Below are positions 24,891 to 34,555 of a stretch of 64,000 bases of DNA, in pieces; position 1 is the stretch's first letter; each line of letters starts with the position of its first letter. Position numbers and translations under genes: made by a program. The notes under the pieces are model-generated. The model worked only from the letters and a program-made list of their open reading frames with translations. It was not told where the DNA came from and ran no database searches. The DNA comes from Lachnospiraceae bacterium. GTDB taxonomy: Bacteria; Bacillota; Clostridia; Lachnospirales; Lachnospiraceae. The stretch lies in NCBI GenBank assembly GCA_009774395.1, contig VSNQ01000002.1, positions 29,071 to 93,070 on the forward strand, in the 5' to 3' direction.

Positions 24891-25579
24891 AAAACCTCTT
24901 TTTCCCAAGACGCTGCCCTGTCTGCGATGGTATTGTTCCGGTCGGAGAAGGAAAAGCTTGTTTGGACTGCCAAAAAAGGATACAATATATCAGAGAACCG
25001 CGCTGCCGCAAGTGCGGGAAACAGCTTAGGGAGGATGCGGAGATATTTTGCTTGGACTGCATAAATAAAAAACATATATTTGAGTGTGGATATGCGCTGT
25101 ATGATTATCAAAGCATAAGAAAAAGTATTTATCGTTTTAAATATAGCGGACGCTGTGAGTATGCGGAGTTTTATGCGGAGGATATTTTCCGGCACCTTGG
25201 AGAAGAAATAAAACATATGCAGGCACAGGCAATTGTTCCAATACCACTCCATTCTGCTAAGAAAAGAGCGCGTGGATATAACCAGGCAGAGCTGATTGCC
25301 AAGGAATTATCACGGCTTACAAGGATTCCAATGGCTGCCGATTTGGTGCTGCGTGTTCGGAACACACTGCCGCAAAAAGAACTTACACCACAACTTCGGC
25401 AAAATAATTTGAAAAGGGCTTTCAATATTAACGCAGATGTTGTAAAATTAAATAAAATAATCCTTATAGACGATATATTTACAACGGGCAGTACATTGGA
25501 TGCCGTTGCCGTAGAGTTGCAGCGCCACGGCGTGAAAACGGTTTATGCGATTACTCTCTGTATCGGAGAGGGAATGTAA
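24887..25579 (+). CDS. comF: ComF-family phosphoribosyltransferase-like protein
   Basis: About 230 residues. The zinc-finger N-terminus (FFPRRCPVCDG ... CLDC, then CRKCGK ... CLDC) must belong to the protein, but its first two cysteine pairs lie upstream of the first ordinary start codon (TTG 24962). In-frame codons extend back into recD2; the best-placed initiator is ATA 24887, overlapping the recD2 stop, with GGAG 5 bases upstream. The C-terminal half is a PRTase-like domain with ILIDDIFTTGSTLDA. ComF proteins take part in DNA uptake and possibly repair. The start is uncertain. It is coupled to recD2 and, by overlap, to the next gene. Confidence 0.85.
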   Translation: MKNLFFPRRCPVCDGIVPVGEGKACLDCQKRIQYIREPRCRKCGKQLREDAEIFCLDCINKKHIFECGYALYDYQSIRKSIYRFKYSGRCEYAEFYAEDIFRHLGEEIKHMQAQAIVPIPLHSAKKRARGYNQAELIAKELSRLTRIPMAADLVLRVRNTLPQKELTPQLRQNNLKRAFNINADVVKLNKIILIDDIFTTGSTLDAVAVELQRHGVKTVYAITLCIGEGM

Positions 25580-25593
25580 TGGAGGGAAAATCA

Positions 25594-26004
25594 ATGAACG
25601 TAAGGAATTGCAGAAAATGCGGAAAGCTTTTTAATCACATTGCGGGGTACCCGATTTGTCCTGCTTGCAAGGATAAGTTAGAGGCTACATTCCAGGTAGT
25701 CAAGAAATATATTCGTGAAAATCCCCACGCTGATATTAAGGAAGTTTCAGATGCATGCGAGGTAGAACCAGCACAAATTCACCAGTGGATACGTGAAGAC
25801 CGCTTAGAATTTACCGCAGATTCTCCGGTAAAAATCCCTTGTGAAAAATGTGGTGCCATGATACGCTCAGGTAAGTATTGTGAGAAATGTAAAGGAGAAA
25901 TGACAAAAAACCTGTCAAGTGTTCTGGATAGACCAAAGCGCAATTCAGAAGCACCTAAGAAGGTGGATTCTACAGGAAATAAAATGCGCTTTTTGGACAG
26001 ATAG
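25594..26004 (+). CDS. YvyF-type flagellar operon protein (TIGR03826 family)
   Basis: 136 residues. Zinc-ribbon-like Cys pairs CRKCGKLF and CPACKDKL open the protein, followed by the helix-turn-helix-like EVSDACEVEPAQIHQWIRE and a second Cys cluster CEKCGAMI ... CEKCKGEM. This is the family found between comF and flgM in B. subtilis (yvyF). Its role is not established beyond association with flagellar and motility genes. GGAGGG precedes ATG 25594; an earlier ATG at 25579 has no site and overlaps the comF stop. Here the expected flgM-flgN-flgK genes do not follow. Confidence 0.85.
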   Translation: MNVRNCRKCGKLFNHIAGYPICPACKDKLEATFQVVKKYIRENPHADIKEVSDACEVEPAQIHQWIREDRLEFTADSPVKIPCEKCGAMIRSGKYCEKCKGEMTKNLSSVLDRPKRNSEAPKKVDSTGNKMRFLDR

Positions 26005-26035
26005 GCAGGTACTTGCCATATAAGGAAAAAGAGTT

Positions 26036-26434
26036 ATGCTGAATGAAGAAAGAATTAGGCTGATGACGAAAATGGCATCCTATGAGGCAAACGAGGGAAA
26101 GAAAAATGTGTCAATAGGCAGTTACTTCCGCGGTGATTACATTGGGTTGCAGGTAATTAAATCCGTTATCAGTGGGACAATCGGTTTTTTTATTATTTTT
26201 GCGGTATATCTAGGCTATGACTTGGAAACGTTTATGACAGAGATCTACAAGATGGATTTGTTTTTGTTTGGCAAAAATGTTGTGATTGCATATCTTATCT
26301 TTGTAGGAGTTTACGCAATTATTTCGTATGCCGTATACACATATCGCTATACCAAAGCGAAGAAAAGCCTGAAATTGTATTACAATAATCTCAAAAAGCT
26401 ATCTTATCTCTATGAGAAAGAAGGCAAGAAATAG
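26036..26434 (+). CDS. Conserved membrane protein of unknown function, 132 residues
   Basis: Two predicted membrane helices: VISGTIGFFIIFAVYLG (about residues 44-60) and VVIAYLIFVGVYAIISYAVY (about 82-101). They are flanked by charged ends, the last ~30 residues being Lys/Tyr rich and possibly coiled. No known domain recognised. It precedes the next membrane protein by 52 bp in the same direction and is probably in one operon with it and cdaA. AAGGAAA upstream of ATG 26036 serves as a ribosome binding site. Confidence 0.7.
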   Translation: MLNEERIRLMTKMASYEANEGKKNVSIGSYFRGDYIGLQVIKSVISGTIGFFIIFAVYLGYDLETFMTEIYKMDLFLFGKNVVIAYLIFVGVYAIISYAVYTYRYTKAKKSLKLYYNNLKKLSYLYEKEGKK

Positions 26435-26486
26435 CCTGTTTATCAGCAGAAAAGTTAGCTGGTACAGGATTAGTGAGGAAACAATT

Positions 26487-27443
26487 ATGACAAACCTGCT
26501 GGTTTTACGAGAACAATTAAGAAAATTTTATAGTAAGTATGAGTTGTATATTACACCGTTTAGCAAGTTTCTGCTGGCGCTGGTATCTGTTTTAATTATT
26601 AATGATGCCATTGGATATATGAGTATGCTCAAAAACATTGAAGTTGTTTTGGTTTTGGCGTTAATGTGCTCTTTCCTGCCAATGAATTTTATTGTATTGG
26701 TTGCCGCAGCGGTAACACTGGCGCATATTTACGCGCTGTCAATGGAGTGCGCAGCAGTGGTGCTGGCAGTGTTTTTGCTGTTGTTTATTCTGTACTTCCG
26801 CTTTTCGCCGCGTGATACATTGGCTGTGTTGCTTACACCCATTTGCTTTCTGCTTAAAATACCCTATGTTATGCCGATTGCAATGGGACTTGTAGGAGAG
26901 CCTATGTCTGTGGTATCAGTGGGAAGCGGTGTGATTGTATATTATACTGTGCATTATATGACAGAAAGTGCTTCCGTTTTAAGTACGTTTGAGGAAGATG
27001 GTACATTGCAGAAATTCCGCTATGTAATTGATGGAATGATGGCAAACAGAACCATGTTTGTGGCAGTGATCTCCTTTGCGGTAACGTTGCTGATTGTGTA
27101 TTTTATTCGAAGGCTGCGCGTGGATTATGCATGGACAGTTGCGATGATTACTGGTGCACTTGCCAATATTTTGATACTGCTGTTTGGAGATTTAATGTAC
27201 AACACAAATCTTTCTATTCTAGGAGTAATAATAGGAAGCGTTATATCAGTATTATTAGTAAAAGTATTGGAGTTTTTTGTTTTCAATGTTGATTATTCAA
27301 GAACGGAGTTTGTACAGTTTGAGGACGACGAGTATTATTATTATGTTAAAGCTGTGCCCAAAAATACTGTGGCTGCACCTCAAAGAAAAGTGAAAACAAT
27401 CCGTGTGCCGGATAAGACATTGAAACAGCAGAAGAGGGATTAG
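26487..27443 (+). CDS. Polytopic membrane protein of unknown function upstream of cdaA
   Basis: 318 residues with about eight hydrophobic segments and a hydrophilic tail (EFVQFEDDEYYYYVKAVPKN, then a basic end). ATG 26487 follows GAGGAAAC; earlier in-frame codons overlap the preceding gene. The family is not recognised. Placement 7 bp before cdaA, and the Tyr/Asp-rich cytoplasmic tail, suggest a partner of the cell-envelope/c-di-AMP cluster, which is inference from position only. Confidence 0.7.
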   Translation: MTNLLVLREQLRKFYSKYELYITPFSKFLLALVSVLIINDAIGYMSMLKNIEVVLVLALMCSFLPMNFIVLVAAAVTLAHIYALSMECAAVVLAVFLLLFILYFRFSPRDTLAVLLTPICFLLKIPYVMPIAMGLVGEPMSVVSVGSGVIVYYTVHYMTESASVLSTFEEDGTLQKFRYVIDGMMANRTMFVAVISFAVTLLIVYFIRRLRVDYAWTVAMITGALANILILLFGDLMYNTNLSILGVIIGSVISVLLVKVLEFFVFNVDYSRTEFVQFEDDEYYYYVKAVPKNTVAAPQRKVKTIRVPDKTLKQQKRD

Positions 27444-27449
27444 TGTTAT

Positions 27450-28319
27450 ATGGATATGATTTTTGACCGTTTAAGTTCATATTTTGTATCTTTATCTTTG
27501 CACGGACTTAACATTAGATGGGAGGATATAGTGGAAGTTATCATTATATCCTTTTTGGTGTATGAAATTATGGCATGGGTAAGGCATACAAAGGTATGGT
27601 TGCTTATGAAGGGTATTATTATTATATTAGTATTTATCCTTATGGCAATTTTATTTAAAATGCATACAATTATTTGGATTGCGGAAAATGTACTTAGTCT
27701 GGCGGTGATTGCAGTAATCGTGGTTTTGCAGCCGGAACTTAGAAGGGCATTGGAGGAACTGGGGCGGAAAAATTTCCTCTTAAATGTGGTTTCATTTGAG
27801 AAAACGCCTGATGAACGGTTTTCGGATAGGACGGTGAATGACCTTGTAAAAGCAAGCTTTGAAATGGGCAAAGTAAAAACTGGGGCATTAATGGTTATTG
27901 AACAAAATGTGCTGCTGACCGAGTATGAGCGGACGGGAATCGAAGTGGATGGATTGATTTCAAGTCAGTTAATTATCAATATTTTTGAGCATAATACGCC
28001 GCTTCATGACGGCGCTGTTATTATCCGCGGTAACCGTATTGTGTCGGCGACCTGCTATCTTCCGCTTTCAGACAATATGGCAATCAGTAAGGAGCTCGGA
28101 ACACGCCACCGTGCAGCAGTTGGGATATCTGAGGTAACAGATGCGCTGACCATTATTGTGTCAGAGGAAACAGGAAATGTCAGCGTTACTTATGAGGGAG
28201 AACTGTATCGAAATCTTGATGCAAATGGGCTGAAAGAAAAGCTTCATATGATTCAGAACAAAGAGGTGGAGGAAAAGAAGCGCAGGCTCTGGAAAGGTAG
28301 GGCGAAAGATGAAAAATAA
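27450..28319 (+). CDS. cdaA: Diadenylate cyclase CdaA
   Basis: 289 residues. Three N-terminal membrane helices (through about residue 95) are followed by the DAC domain with the catalytic DGA motif at about 187-189 (HDGAVIIRGNR) and the RHR motif at about 219-221 (GTRHRAAVGISE). CdaA makes c-di-AMP from two ATP, a messenger controlling potassium and osmolyte transport and cell-wall homeostasis. AGAGGGA lies 11 bases before ATG 27450. The cdaA-ybbR-glmM order is the conserved Firmicutes cluster in which the two downstream products modulate cyclase activity. Confidence 0.96.
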   Translation: MDMIFDRLSSYFVSLSLHGLNIRWEDIVEVIIISFLVYEIMAWVRHTKVWLLMKGIIIILVFILMAILFKMHTIIWIAENVLSLAVIAVIVVLQPELRRALEELGRKNFLLNVVSFEKTPDERFSDRTVNDLVKASFEMGKVKTGALMVIEQNVLLTEYERTGIEVDGLISSQLIINIFEHNTPLHDGAVIIRGNRIVSATCYLPLSDNMAISKELGTRHRAAVGISEVTDALTIIVSEETGNVSVTYEGELYRNLDANGLKEKLHMIQNKEVEEKKRRLWKGRAKDEK

Positions 28320-29718
28320 TTGGTTTCGCGTACTTGTCGGATTTGTTACGAATAATTTGGGGTTGAAAATTCTGGCAGTAATGATTTCATGCATCCTATG
28401 GTTTGTGGTAAATAATATTACTGACCCTTTAGAGGATAAGCCTTTCAATAATATACCAGTGGAGATTATTAACAGTGATTTAATTACCAATGAAGGGAAA
28501 GTATATGAGGTACTTGATGGCACAAACTTTGTTAATGTAAGATTAAGAGGAAAACGTTCTATTATAAGAGATATCACAAGAGATGATTTGCGTGCCGTTG
28601 CAGATATGGCAGAACTTACATTTATGAATACTGTAAGAATTGAAGTTTCCAGCAACAGAAATAATTCAGATTTGGAGTTTAAGTGCAGTACAGAGAATTT
28701 AAAACTGTCCATTGAGAATATGATATCTTTTGAGAGAAGAATTAAGGTTTCCACAACGGGTACGCCAGAAGAAGGTTATATTATTGGTGATGTATCGCAG
28801 AGCCAAAATGTTGTCCGCCTTTCGGGACCAGAATCTTTGATGAGTCAGATTGATCATGTGGAGGCGGTAGCAAATACAAATGGATATTCTTCGGATATTA
28901 ATACCAGTGTCGATTTAAAGCTTTATAATAAGGAAGATAAAGAAATTAGAAGTGGTTCAATTAAGATGAATATTTCTACAATTACGGTAGGCGTGACGAT
29001 TCTTCCGACAAAGGAAGTACCGTTGAATTTTACGGTTTCAGGAGAGCCGGAGCAGGGATATGTAGTCGGCACCAATATGAAGATAAACCCAATGAGAGTG
29101 CTTTTAGCAGGACGTAAGACGACGCTTGATGCAATTAATGGTTTGGCAATTACCGATACAGCATTAAATTTGGAAGATAAAACGGAGGATTTCACGGCGG
29201 TTATTAATATTCGCAAATACCTTCCGACAGGCACGCGGTTTGCCGATGCGAATTTTGATGGCAATATCAGTGTTACGGTGGGGATTGAACCTTTGGTAAC
29301 AAGGGACTTGGAGATACCATCTAGGAATTTTGCGGCGGGAAATGCGCCAGAAAACTTTGATGTAACATTGCATGAATTTGAAGCAGATGAACCAAGACCG
29401 TTCAAGATTCGGATATCAGGAACAAAAGCAGCCGTTGACGCAGTTAATCCAGATACTGTAATCGGTGTAGTAGATATGAATGCAATGCTTAAGGAATTGA
29501 ATTTAGAAGAGTGGGCTGTAGGCGGTTACAGCGGTACTATTACGTTTAATCTGCCAGATAATGTAGAACTTGCAGAGAAATATAAATTGACAGTTGTAGT
29601 ACAAGAGAAGGAAGAAAATCAAGATAATCAGGAAAACCAAGAGAATCAGCATAATCAAGATAATCAGGAAAACCAAGAGAATCAAGATAATCAGGAAAGC
29701 GAACAAGCAAATCAATAG
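28309..29718 (+). CDS. cdaR: YbbR-domain protein CdaR
   Basis: 469 residues. One N-terminal membrane anchor (GLKILAVMISCILWFVVN) is followed by four YbbR repeats on the outer face, the family layout of CdaR, which binds and modulates CdaA. The frame overlaps cdaA by 11 bp. The last ~35 residues are an extreme Asn/Gln/Glu repeat (ENQDNQENQENQ pattern, 29617-29715), made of a 6-12 bp slipped DNA repeat. This tail is absent from most homologues and would be extracellular and disordered. Confidence 0.92.
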   Translation: MKNNWFRVLVGFVTNNLGLKILAVMISCILWFVVNNITDPLEDKPFNNIPVEIINSDLITNEGKVYEVLDGTNFVNVRLRGKRSIIRDITRDDLRAVADMAELTFMNTVRIEVSSNRNNSDLEFKCSTENLKLSIENMISFERRIKVSTTGTPEEGYIIGDVSQSQNVVRLSGPESLMSQIDHVEAVANTNGYSSDINTSVDLKLYNKEDKEIRSGSIKMNISTITVGVTILPTKEVPLNFTVSGEPEQGYVVGTNMKINPMRVLLAGRKTTLDAINGLAITDTALNLEDKTEDFTAVINIRKYLPTGTRFADANFDGNISVTVGIEPLVTRDLEIPSRNFAAGNAPENFDVTLHEFEADEPRPFKIRISGTKAAVDAVNPDTVIGVVDMNAMLKELNLEEWAVGGYSGTITFNLPDNVELAEKYKLTVVVQEKEENQDNQENQENQHNQDNQENQENQDNQESEQANQ

Positions 29719-29735
29719 TATTTTGGAGGTAAACA

Positions 29736-31085
29736 ATGGCTAGATTATTTGGTACAGATGGTGTGAGAGGAGTTGCGAATGATGAGTTAACGCCAATGTT
29801 GGCAATGCAGCTTGGGCAGGCGGGGGCGTATGTCCTCTCCAAAGAGAAGGAGCATAAACCAACAATTATGGTAGGATGCGACACAAGGATTTCGGGGGAT
29901 ATGCTTGCAAATGCTTTAATGGCGGGCGCGTGTTCTGTAGGCGCAAATGTAGTTTACGTGGGCGTTATACCGACGCCGGCAATTGCTTATCTTACTAGAA
30001 GGTATCGTGTAGATGCGGGGGTGGTGATTTCTGCCTCCCATAATCCGGTGGAATTTAATGGTATTAAGTTCTTTGATGGAAACGGCTTTAAGCTGCCAGA
30101 TGCTTTGGAGGATGAAATTGAACAGTTGATAAAGAGCGGCATGAAGGATGTTCAGTTTCCGACAGGGGCAAGTGTTGGTAAGATTAAATATCGGACAGAT
30201 GCAAGAGAGGAGTATATTAATCACGCTGTCAGGGCAGTTCATGTTGACTTGCGTGGTATGAAAATTGTGGTAGACTGTGCAGAGGGCGCGTCTTACTATA
30301 CTTCTGTAGAAACGCTGAAAGAACTTGGAGCGGAGGTAGTGGCTATTCACAACAATCCTGATGGTACGAATATCAATGCAAATTGCGGTTCGACACATAT
30401 GGGAGAACTTCAGGCGCGGGTTGTCTTTGAAAAAGCGGATGTTGGTCTTGCATTTGATGGGGACGCTGACCGGCTGCTTGCAGTGGATGAAAATGGTCAT
30501 CAAGTGGACGGCGACGTTATTATGGCGATTGTTGGGAACCATATGAAGTCTAAAGGCGAGTTAAAGGATAATACCATTGTCGCTACGGTTATGAGCAACC
30601 TTGGATTTTTCTTGATGGGAAAAGAACAAGGGATTCATATTGAGCAGACTACTGTAGGTGATCGGTATGTGCTAGAGCGTATGGTGCAGATTGGATCGAA
30701 TCTCGGCGGAGAGCAGTCAGGGCATATTATTTTCCTTGACGAAAATACAACAGGCGATGGCTTATTAAGTGCGCTGCATCTCTTGCAGGTAATGGTAGAA
30801 ACGGGAAAGAAACTATCGGATCTGGCAGGCATTATGACGGTGCTGCCGCAAGCGCTGGTAGGTGCAAGAGTACCAAACCACAAGAAAGACAGCTATATGG
30901 AGTATACAGAAATTGCAACGGCAATTAAGCGTGTTAGTGAAAAGTTTGCGGAGGATGGCAGAGTATTAATTCGGCCTTCAGGAACAGAACCGTTAATTCG
31001 CGTGATGATAGAGGGAAAAGATCAAAAGCTGATAGAAAAAGAAGCAAAGGAATTGGCAGAGTTAATCCAGAATGTAATGCTGTAA
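29736..31085 (+). CDS. glmM: Phosphoglucosamine mutase
   Basis: 449 residues, full length. It converts glucosamine-6-phosphate to glucosamine-1-phosphate for UDP-GlcNAc and peptidoglycan synthesis. Visible motifs are FGTDGVRG at the N-terminus, the catalytic phosphoserine loop VISASHNPVEFNGIKFF, the metal loop FDGDADR, the sugar loop GGEQSGHI and the phosphate loop RPSGTEPLIRV. TTTTGGAGG precedes ATG 29736. It is the third gene of the cdaA cluster, and GlmM is known to inhibit CdaA in related bacteria. Confidence 0.98.
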   Translation: MARLFGTDGVRGVANDELTPMLAMQLGQAGAYVLSKEKEHKPTIMVGCDTRISGDMLANALMAGACSVGANVVYVGVIPTPAIAYLTRRYRVDAGVVISASHNPVEFNGIKFFDGNGFKLPDALEDEIEQLIKSGMKDVQFPTGASVGKIKYRTDAREEYINHAVRAVHVDLRGMKIVVDCAEGASYYTSVETLKELGAEVVAIHNNPDGTNINANCGSTHMGELQARVVFEKADVGLAFDGDADRLLAVDENGHQVDGDVIMAIVGNHMKSKGELKDNTIVATVMSNLGFFLMGKEQGIHIEQTTVGDRYVLERMVQIGSNLGGEQSGHIIFLDENTTGDGLLSALHLLQVMVETGKKLSDLAGIMTVLPQALVGARVPNHKKDSYMEYTEIATAIKRVSEKFAEDGRVLIRPSGTEPLIRVMIEGKDQKLIEKEAKELAELIQNVML

Positions 31086-31162
31086 CACAACAGAGAAACG
31101 GTCACAGCATTTGTGGGCATGGAAGAACGCGGCAGGAAAATCGAAATTTGGAGGAAATAGAT

Positions 31163-31426
31163 ATGGTAAGTCAAAAAGTAACAATTAAGAATCCAACAGG
31201 ACTGCATTTGCGTCCGGCAGGAATTTTGTGCAGAGAGGCGATGCAGTTTAGTTCCTCAATAACTTTTAAATTTCGTGGAGGTACGGCAAATGCTAAGAGC
31301 GTGTTAAGCGTGCTTGGTGCCTGTGTTAAAAGCGGAGATGAAATTGAACTTATCTGTGACGGTGATGATGAAGAGGAAGCGTTGAATGTGCTGGTTTTGG
31401 CAATTCAGGAGGGGCTTGGCGAATAA
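31163..31426 (+). CDS. HPr-like phosphocarrier protein
   Basis: 87 residues. The PTS phosphorylation site is intact (GLHLRPAG, His at position 15 of the fold) and the regulatory HPr-kinase Ser region is present (NAKSVLSVLG). So it has the residues of a working HPr rather than of Crh, which lacks the His. It would carry phosphate from enzyme I to sugar-specific EIIA proteins and could take part in catabolite control. GGAGG precedes ATG 31163. It is not next to ptsI; placement after glmM is common in Lachnospiraceae-like genomes as far as I recall. Confidence 0.88.
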   Translation: MVSQKVTIKNPTGLHLRPAGILCREAMQFSSSITFKFRGGTANAKSVLSVLGACVKSGDEIELICDGDDEEEALNVLVLAIQEGLGE

Positions 31427-31542
31427 AAGATTGTGAAGCTGTTGTAATTGGTAAAACAGGAAATATGAATAGAATAGATATTCATGAGGAAAAATAAGTA
31501 ATAGTTACAATCAGTAATAGTGAACCGGAAAGGTCTAATGAT

Positions 31543-32400
31543 ATGAAAAAGATAATTGTAACGGGCTGCAATGGACAGCTTGGACGTGCGATTAACGAAA
31601 TTTACAGCTCAGATAATGCATACGAGTGTATAAATACAGACGTAGCGGAATTGGATATTACAAATATTGAAGCGGTAAATGCATTCGTTGGGGAAATAAA
31701 GCCGTATGCGATTATTAATTGTGCGGCGCATACAAATGTTAATGGCTGTGAAACCGATGTAGATAATGCATATAAGATCAATGCGATCGGGCCGAGAAAC
31801 CTGAGTATTGCAGCAACAAGAAATCGTGCAAAATTAATGCATATTTCTACAGATTATGTATTTGATGGGACTGCGGAAAATCCTTATACAGAGTTTGATA
31901 CGCCGAACCCAAAGGCAGTATATGGAATTACAAAACTTGCAGGGGAAAATTTTGTAAAGGAATTTGCAAAAGAGCATTTTATTATACGAACGGCATGGCT
32001 GTACGGCGATGGCAAAAATTTTGTTAAAACAATGCTTGGGCTGGCAGATCATCATGAAACAGTAACGGTGGTAGGAGATCAATTTGGTTCTCCTACCAGC
32101 GCCAGCGAGCTTGCGAAAGCGATTGCGTACCTTCTTCCCACGGATAATTTCGGGATTTTTCATGGTACATGCGAGGGAGCGACAAACTGGGCAGATTTTA
32201 CACGTGAAATTTATCGTCTTGCCGGAAAGAAAACAACTGTGCAGACAGTAACAACGCAGGAGTACAATCAAAATGCGTCCGGCGTAATTGCACCGCGTCC
32301 GGCATATTCTGTATTAGATAATTATATGTTAAGGCTTACATCAGATTACCGTTTCGCAGACTGGGAGGCAGCGATTGCGGAATATATCAAAGGATTATAA
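31543..32400 (+). CDS. rfbD: dTDP-4-dehydrorhamnose reductase (RmlD)
   Basis: 285 residues of the extended SDR superfamily. NAD(P)-binding TGCNGQLG replaces the usual TGxxGxxG; the catalytic YGITKLAGE (YxxxK), the STDYVFDG segment and WLYGDGKNF fit RmlD. It catalyses the last step of dTDP-L-rhamnose synthesis. The other rml genes (A, B, C) are not in the window. It opens the polysaccharide region and is followed 36 bp later by gmd. Confidence 0.93.
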   Translation: MKKIIVTGCNGQLGRAINEIYSSDNAYECINTDVAELDITNIEAVNAFVGEIKPYAIINCAAHTNVNGCETDVDNAYKINAIGPRNLSIAATRNRAKLMHISTDYVFDGTAENPYTEFDTPNPKAVYGITKLAGENFVKEFAKEHFIIRTAWLYGDGKNFVKTMLGLADHHETVTVVGDQFGSPTSASELAKAIAYLLPTDNFGIFHGTCEGATNWADFTREIYRLAGKKTTVQTVTTQEYNQNASGVIAPRPAYSVLDNYMLRLTSDYRFADWEAAIAEYIKGL

Positions 32401-32436
32401 TATTCGGTTATCATATCAAAAAGAGAGGATGAAAAG

Positions 32437-33546
32437 ATGAACAATATTGCGTTAATTACTGGTATTACTGGACAAGATGGTTCGTATCTAGCAGAGTTTT
32501 TGCTGGAAAAGGGATATGAAGTGCATGGATTAATCCGCAGGCATAGTATTTCAAATACGATGCGAATCGATCATTTGATTCAGTCCGATTATTATAAGGT
32601 AAAATTTTTCCTGCATTTTGCAGATACAACAGATTCTTCTAATTTAATGCGGATTATTGGAGAAATCCGGCCTACGGAGGTATATAATCTAGCAGCACAG
32701 TCCCATGTAGGGGTATCGTTTGAAGTGCCGGAATATACAGCGGATGCAACCGGTGTCAGCACATTAAAGCTTTTGGAGGCAATTCGCGTAAATGGTGGAA
32801 ACTGTCGTTATTATCAGGCTTCCACTTCAGAGTTGTTTGGAGGATTGCCAGAAACTGCGCCGCAGAGTGAATCGACACCTTTTTATCCCAAAAGTCCCTA
32901 TGGTGCAGCAAAATTGTACTCATATTGGATTACAGTAAATTATAGAGAATCCTATAATATGTTTGCGTGCAATGGTATTTTGTTTAATCATGAGTCGCCA
33001 AGGCGTGGGGAGAATTTTGTTACTCGAAAAATTACGCTGGCAATTGCAAATATTGTTACGGGAAAACAACAAAAGATTTCGCTTGGTAATATGAATGCAA
33101 AGCGTGACTGGGGTTATGCAGGCGATTATGTTGAGGGAATGTGGTTGATGCTGCAGCAGAAAACACCAGGGGACTATGTGCTTGCAACAAATGAAACACA
33201 TACGGTACGACAGTTTGTTGAAGCTGCTTTTGAGGAACTTGGAATTGCAGTTCGCTGGGAGGGCGAGGGCGTTAATGAAAAGGGATATCATGCAGAAACG
33301 GGACAGCTTTTAGTTGACGTAAATCCAGAGTTTTATCGTCCGGCAGAAGTGGAATTTCTATGGGGAAATCCTGCAAAAGCGGAAAAGGAATTGGGTTGGA
33401 AGCGCAAGGTAGATTTTAAAAAGCTGGTAGCAATGATGATGGATGCAGATTTAAAGCAGGTTGCAGGAATGTCTACGGCAGAATATCGAAATAAAAAAAT
33501 GGCAAAGACAGAAGAAAGGACAAGCAGTGATGAAGCAGTCAGATAA
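32437..33546 (+). CDS. gmd: GDP-mannose 4,6-dehydratase
   Basis: 369 residues, full length. [15 protein letters not shown] binds [12 protein letters not shown] and [10 protein letters not shown] hold the catalytic residues, and [16 protein letters not shown] is the Gmd hallmark. It makes GDP-4-keto-6-deoxymannose from GDP-mannose, the precursor for GDP-fucose. GAGAGGATG upstream. Its 3' end overlaps fcl by 17 bp, so the pair is translationally linked. Confidence 0.97.
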   Translation: MNNIALITGITGQDGSYLAEFLLEKGYEVHGLIRRHSISNTMRIDHLIQSDYYKVKFFLHFADTTDSSNLMRIIGEIRPTEVYNLAAQSHVGVSFEVPEYTADATGVSTLKLLEAIRVNGGNCRYYQASTSELFGGLPETAPQSESTPFYPKSPYGAAKLYSYWITVNYRESYNMFACNGILFNHESPRRGENFVTRKITLAIANIVTGKQQKISLGNMNAKRDWGYAGDYVEGMWLMLQQKTPGDYVLATNETHTVRQFVEAAFEELGIAVRWEGEGVNEKGYHAETGQLLVDVNPEFYRPAEVEFLWGNPAKAEKELGWKRKVDFKKLVAMMMDADLKQVAGMSTAEYRNKKMAKTEERTSSDEAVR

Positions 33547-34471
33547 AATATATGTGGCAGGGCATAGAGGGCTGGTAGGCTCTGCAATTGTAAAAAACCT
33601 GAAATCGAAAGGGTATCAAAATATTATTGGGAGAACACATCAGGAACTGAATTTAACGAGTCAACAAGAAGTCAGGGATTTTTTTGCAAGTGAACAGCCG
33701 GAAATTGTTGTTTTAGCAGCGGCAAAGGTTGGCGGTATTAATGCCAACAATACCGCACCGGCAGACTTCGCATATGAAAATATGCAGATTCAATGCAATG
33801 TGATAAAATGTAGTCATGATTTCCATGTGAAAAAGTTGCTGTTTCTGGGAAGCACGTGCATTTATCCGAAATTGGCGCCGCAGCCGATTCCGGAGGAGGC
33901 ACTGCTGACAGGGCCGCTTGAGGAAACAAATGAAGCATATGCGATTGCTAAAATTGCGGGAATGGAGATGTGCCGCTTTTTTAAGCAGCAGTATGGTGAT
34001 AATTTTATTAGCTGTATGCCGACAAACCTTTATGGACCGCACGATAATTATGATTTATCTGGTTCTCATGTTATGCCGGCAATGATTCGTAAATTCCATG
34101 ATGCAAAAGTGAATAATAGTTCATCTGTTGAGCTTTGGGGAACTGGAACACCGTTAAGGGAATTTCTTTATGTGGATGATATGGCGGATGCTTGTGTATT
34201 TTTGCTGGAAAATTATAATGGAGAGCGTCATGTTAATATTGGAACAGGGAAAGAAATTACGATTAAAGAACTTGCGGAAACGGTTCAGCGTGTTGTTGGA
34301 TATCAGGGGGAAATCGTATGGAATGGCGATATGCCGGATGGTATGCCTAGAAAGCTGACGGATGTTTCAAAACTTCATGCACTAGGATGGAAGCACAAAA
34401 TTGAATTGGAGGACGGAATAAAGCTTGCTTATCAATGGTTCCGTGAAAATGTGGAAAAAGCACGGCTTTAA
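33530..34471 (+). CDS. fcl: GDP-L-fucose synthase
   Basis: 313 residues. The SDR signatures [14 protein letters not shown] (cofactor site), [10 protein letters not shown], and [12 protein letters not shown] (YxxxK) are the Fcl/WcaG hallmarks. It epimerises and reduces the Gmd product to GDP-L-fucose. ATG 33530 lies inside the end of gmd with AAGAAAGGA upstream. Together with gmd it implies that the surface polysaccharide contains fucose, provided GDP-mannose is made elsewhere. Confidence 0.96.
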   Translation: MKQSDKIYVAGHRGLVGSAIVKNLKSKGYQNIIGRTHQELNLTSQQEVRDFFASEQPEIVVLAAAKVGGINANNTAPADFAYENMQIQCNVIKCSHDFHVKKLLFLGSTCIYPKLAPQPIPEEALLTGPLEETNEAYAIAKIAGMEMCRFFKQQYGDNFISCMPTNLYGPHDNYDLSGSHVMPAMIRKFHDAKVNNSSSVELWGTGTPLREFLYVDDMADACVFLLENYNGERHVNIGTGKEITIKELAETVQRVVGYQGEIVWNGDMPDGMPRKLTDVSKLHALGWKHKIELEDGIKLAYQWFRENVEKARL

Positions 34472-34555
34472 TATATTTGCAATTATGTACTACCTGCCTG
34501 AATAAGATGCAGTAAAATGCTCTTATTCTGTGCGCATAATATGGGGGAGGCAGGA

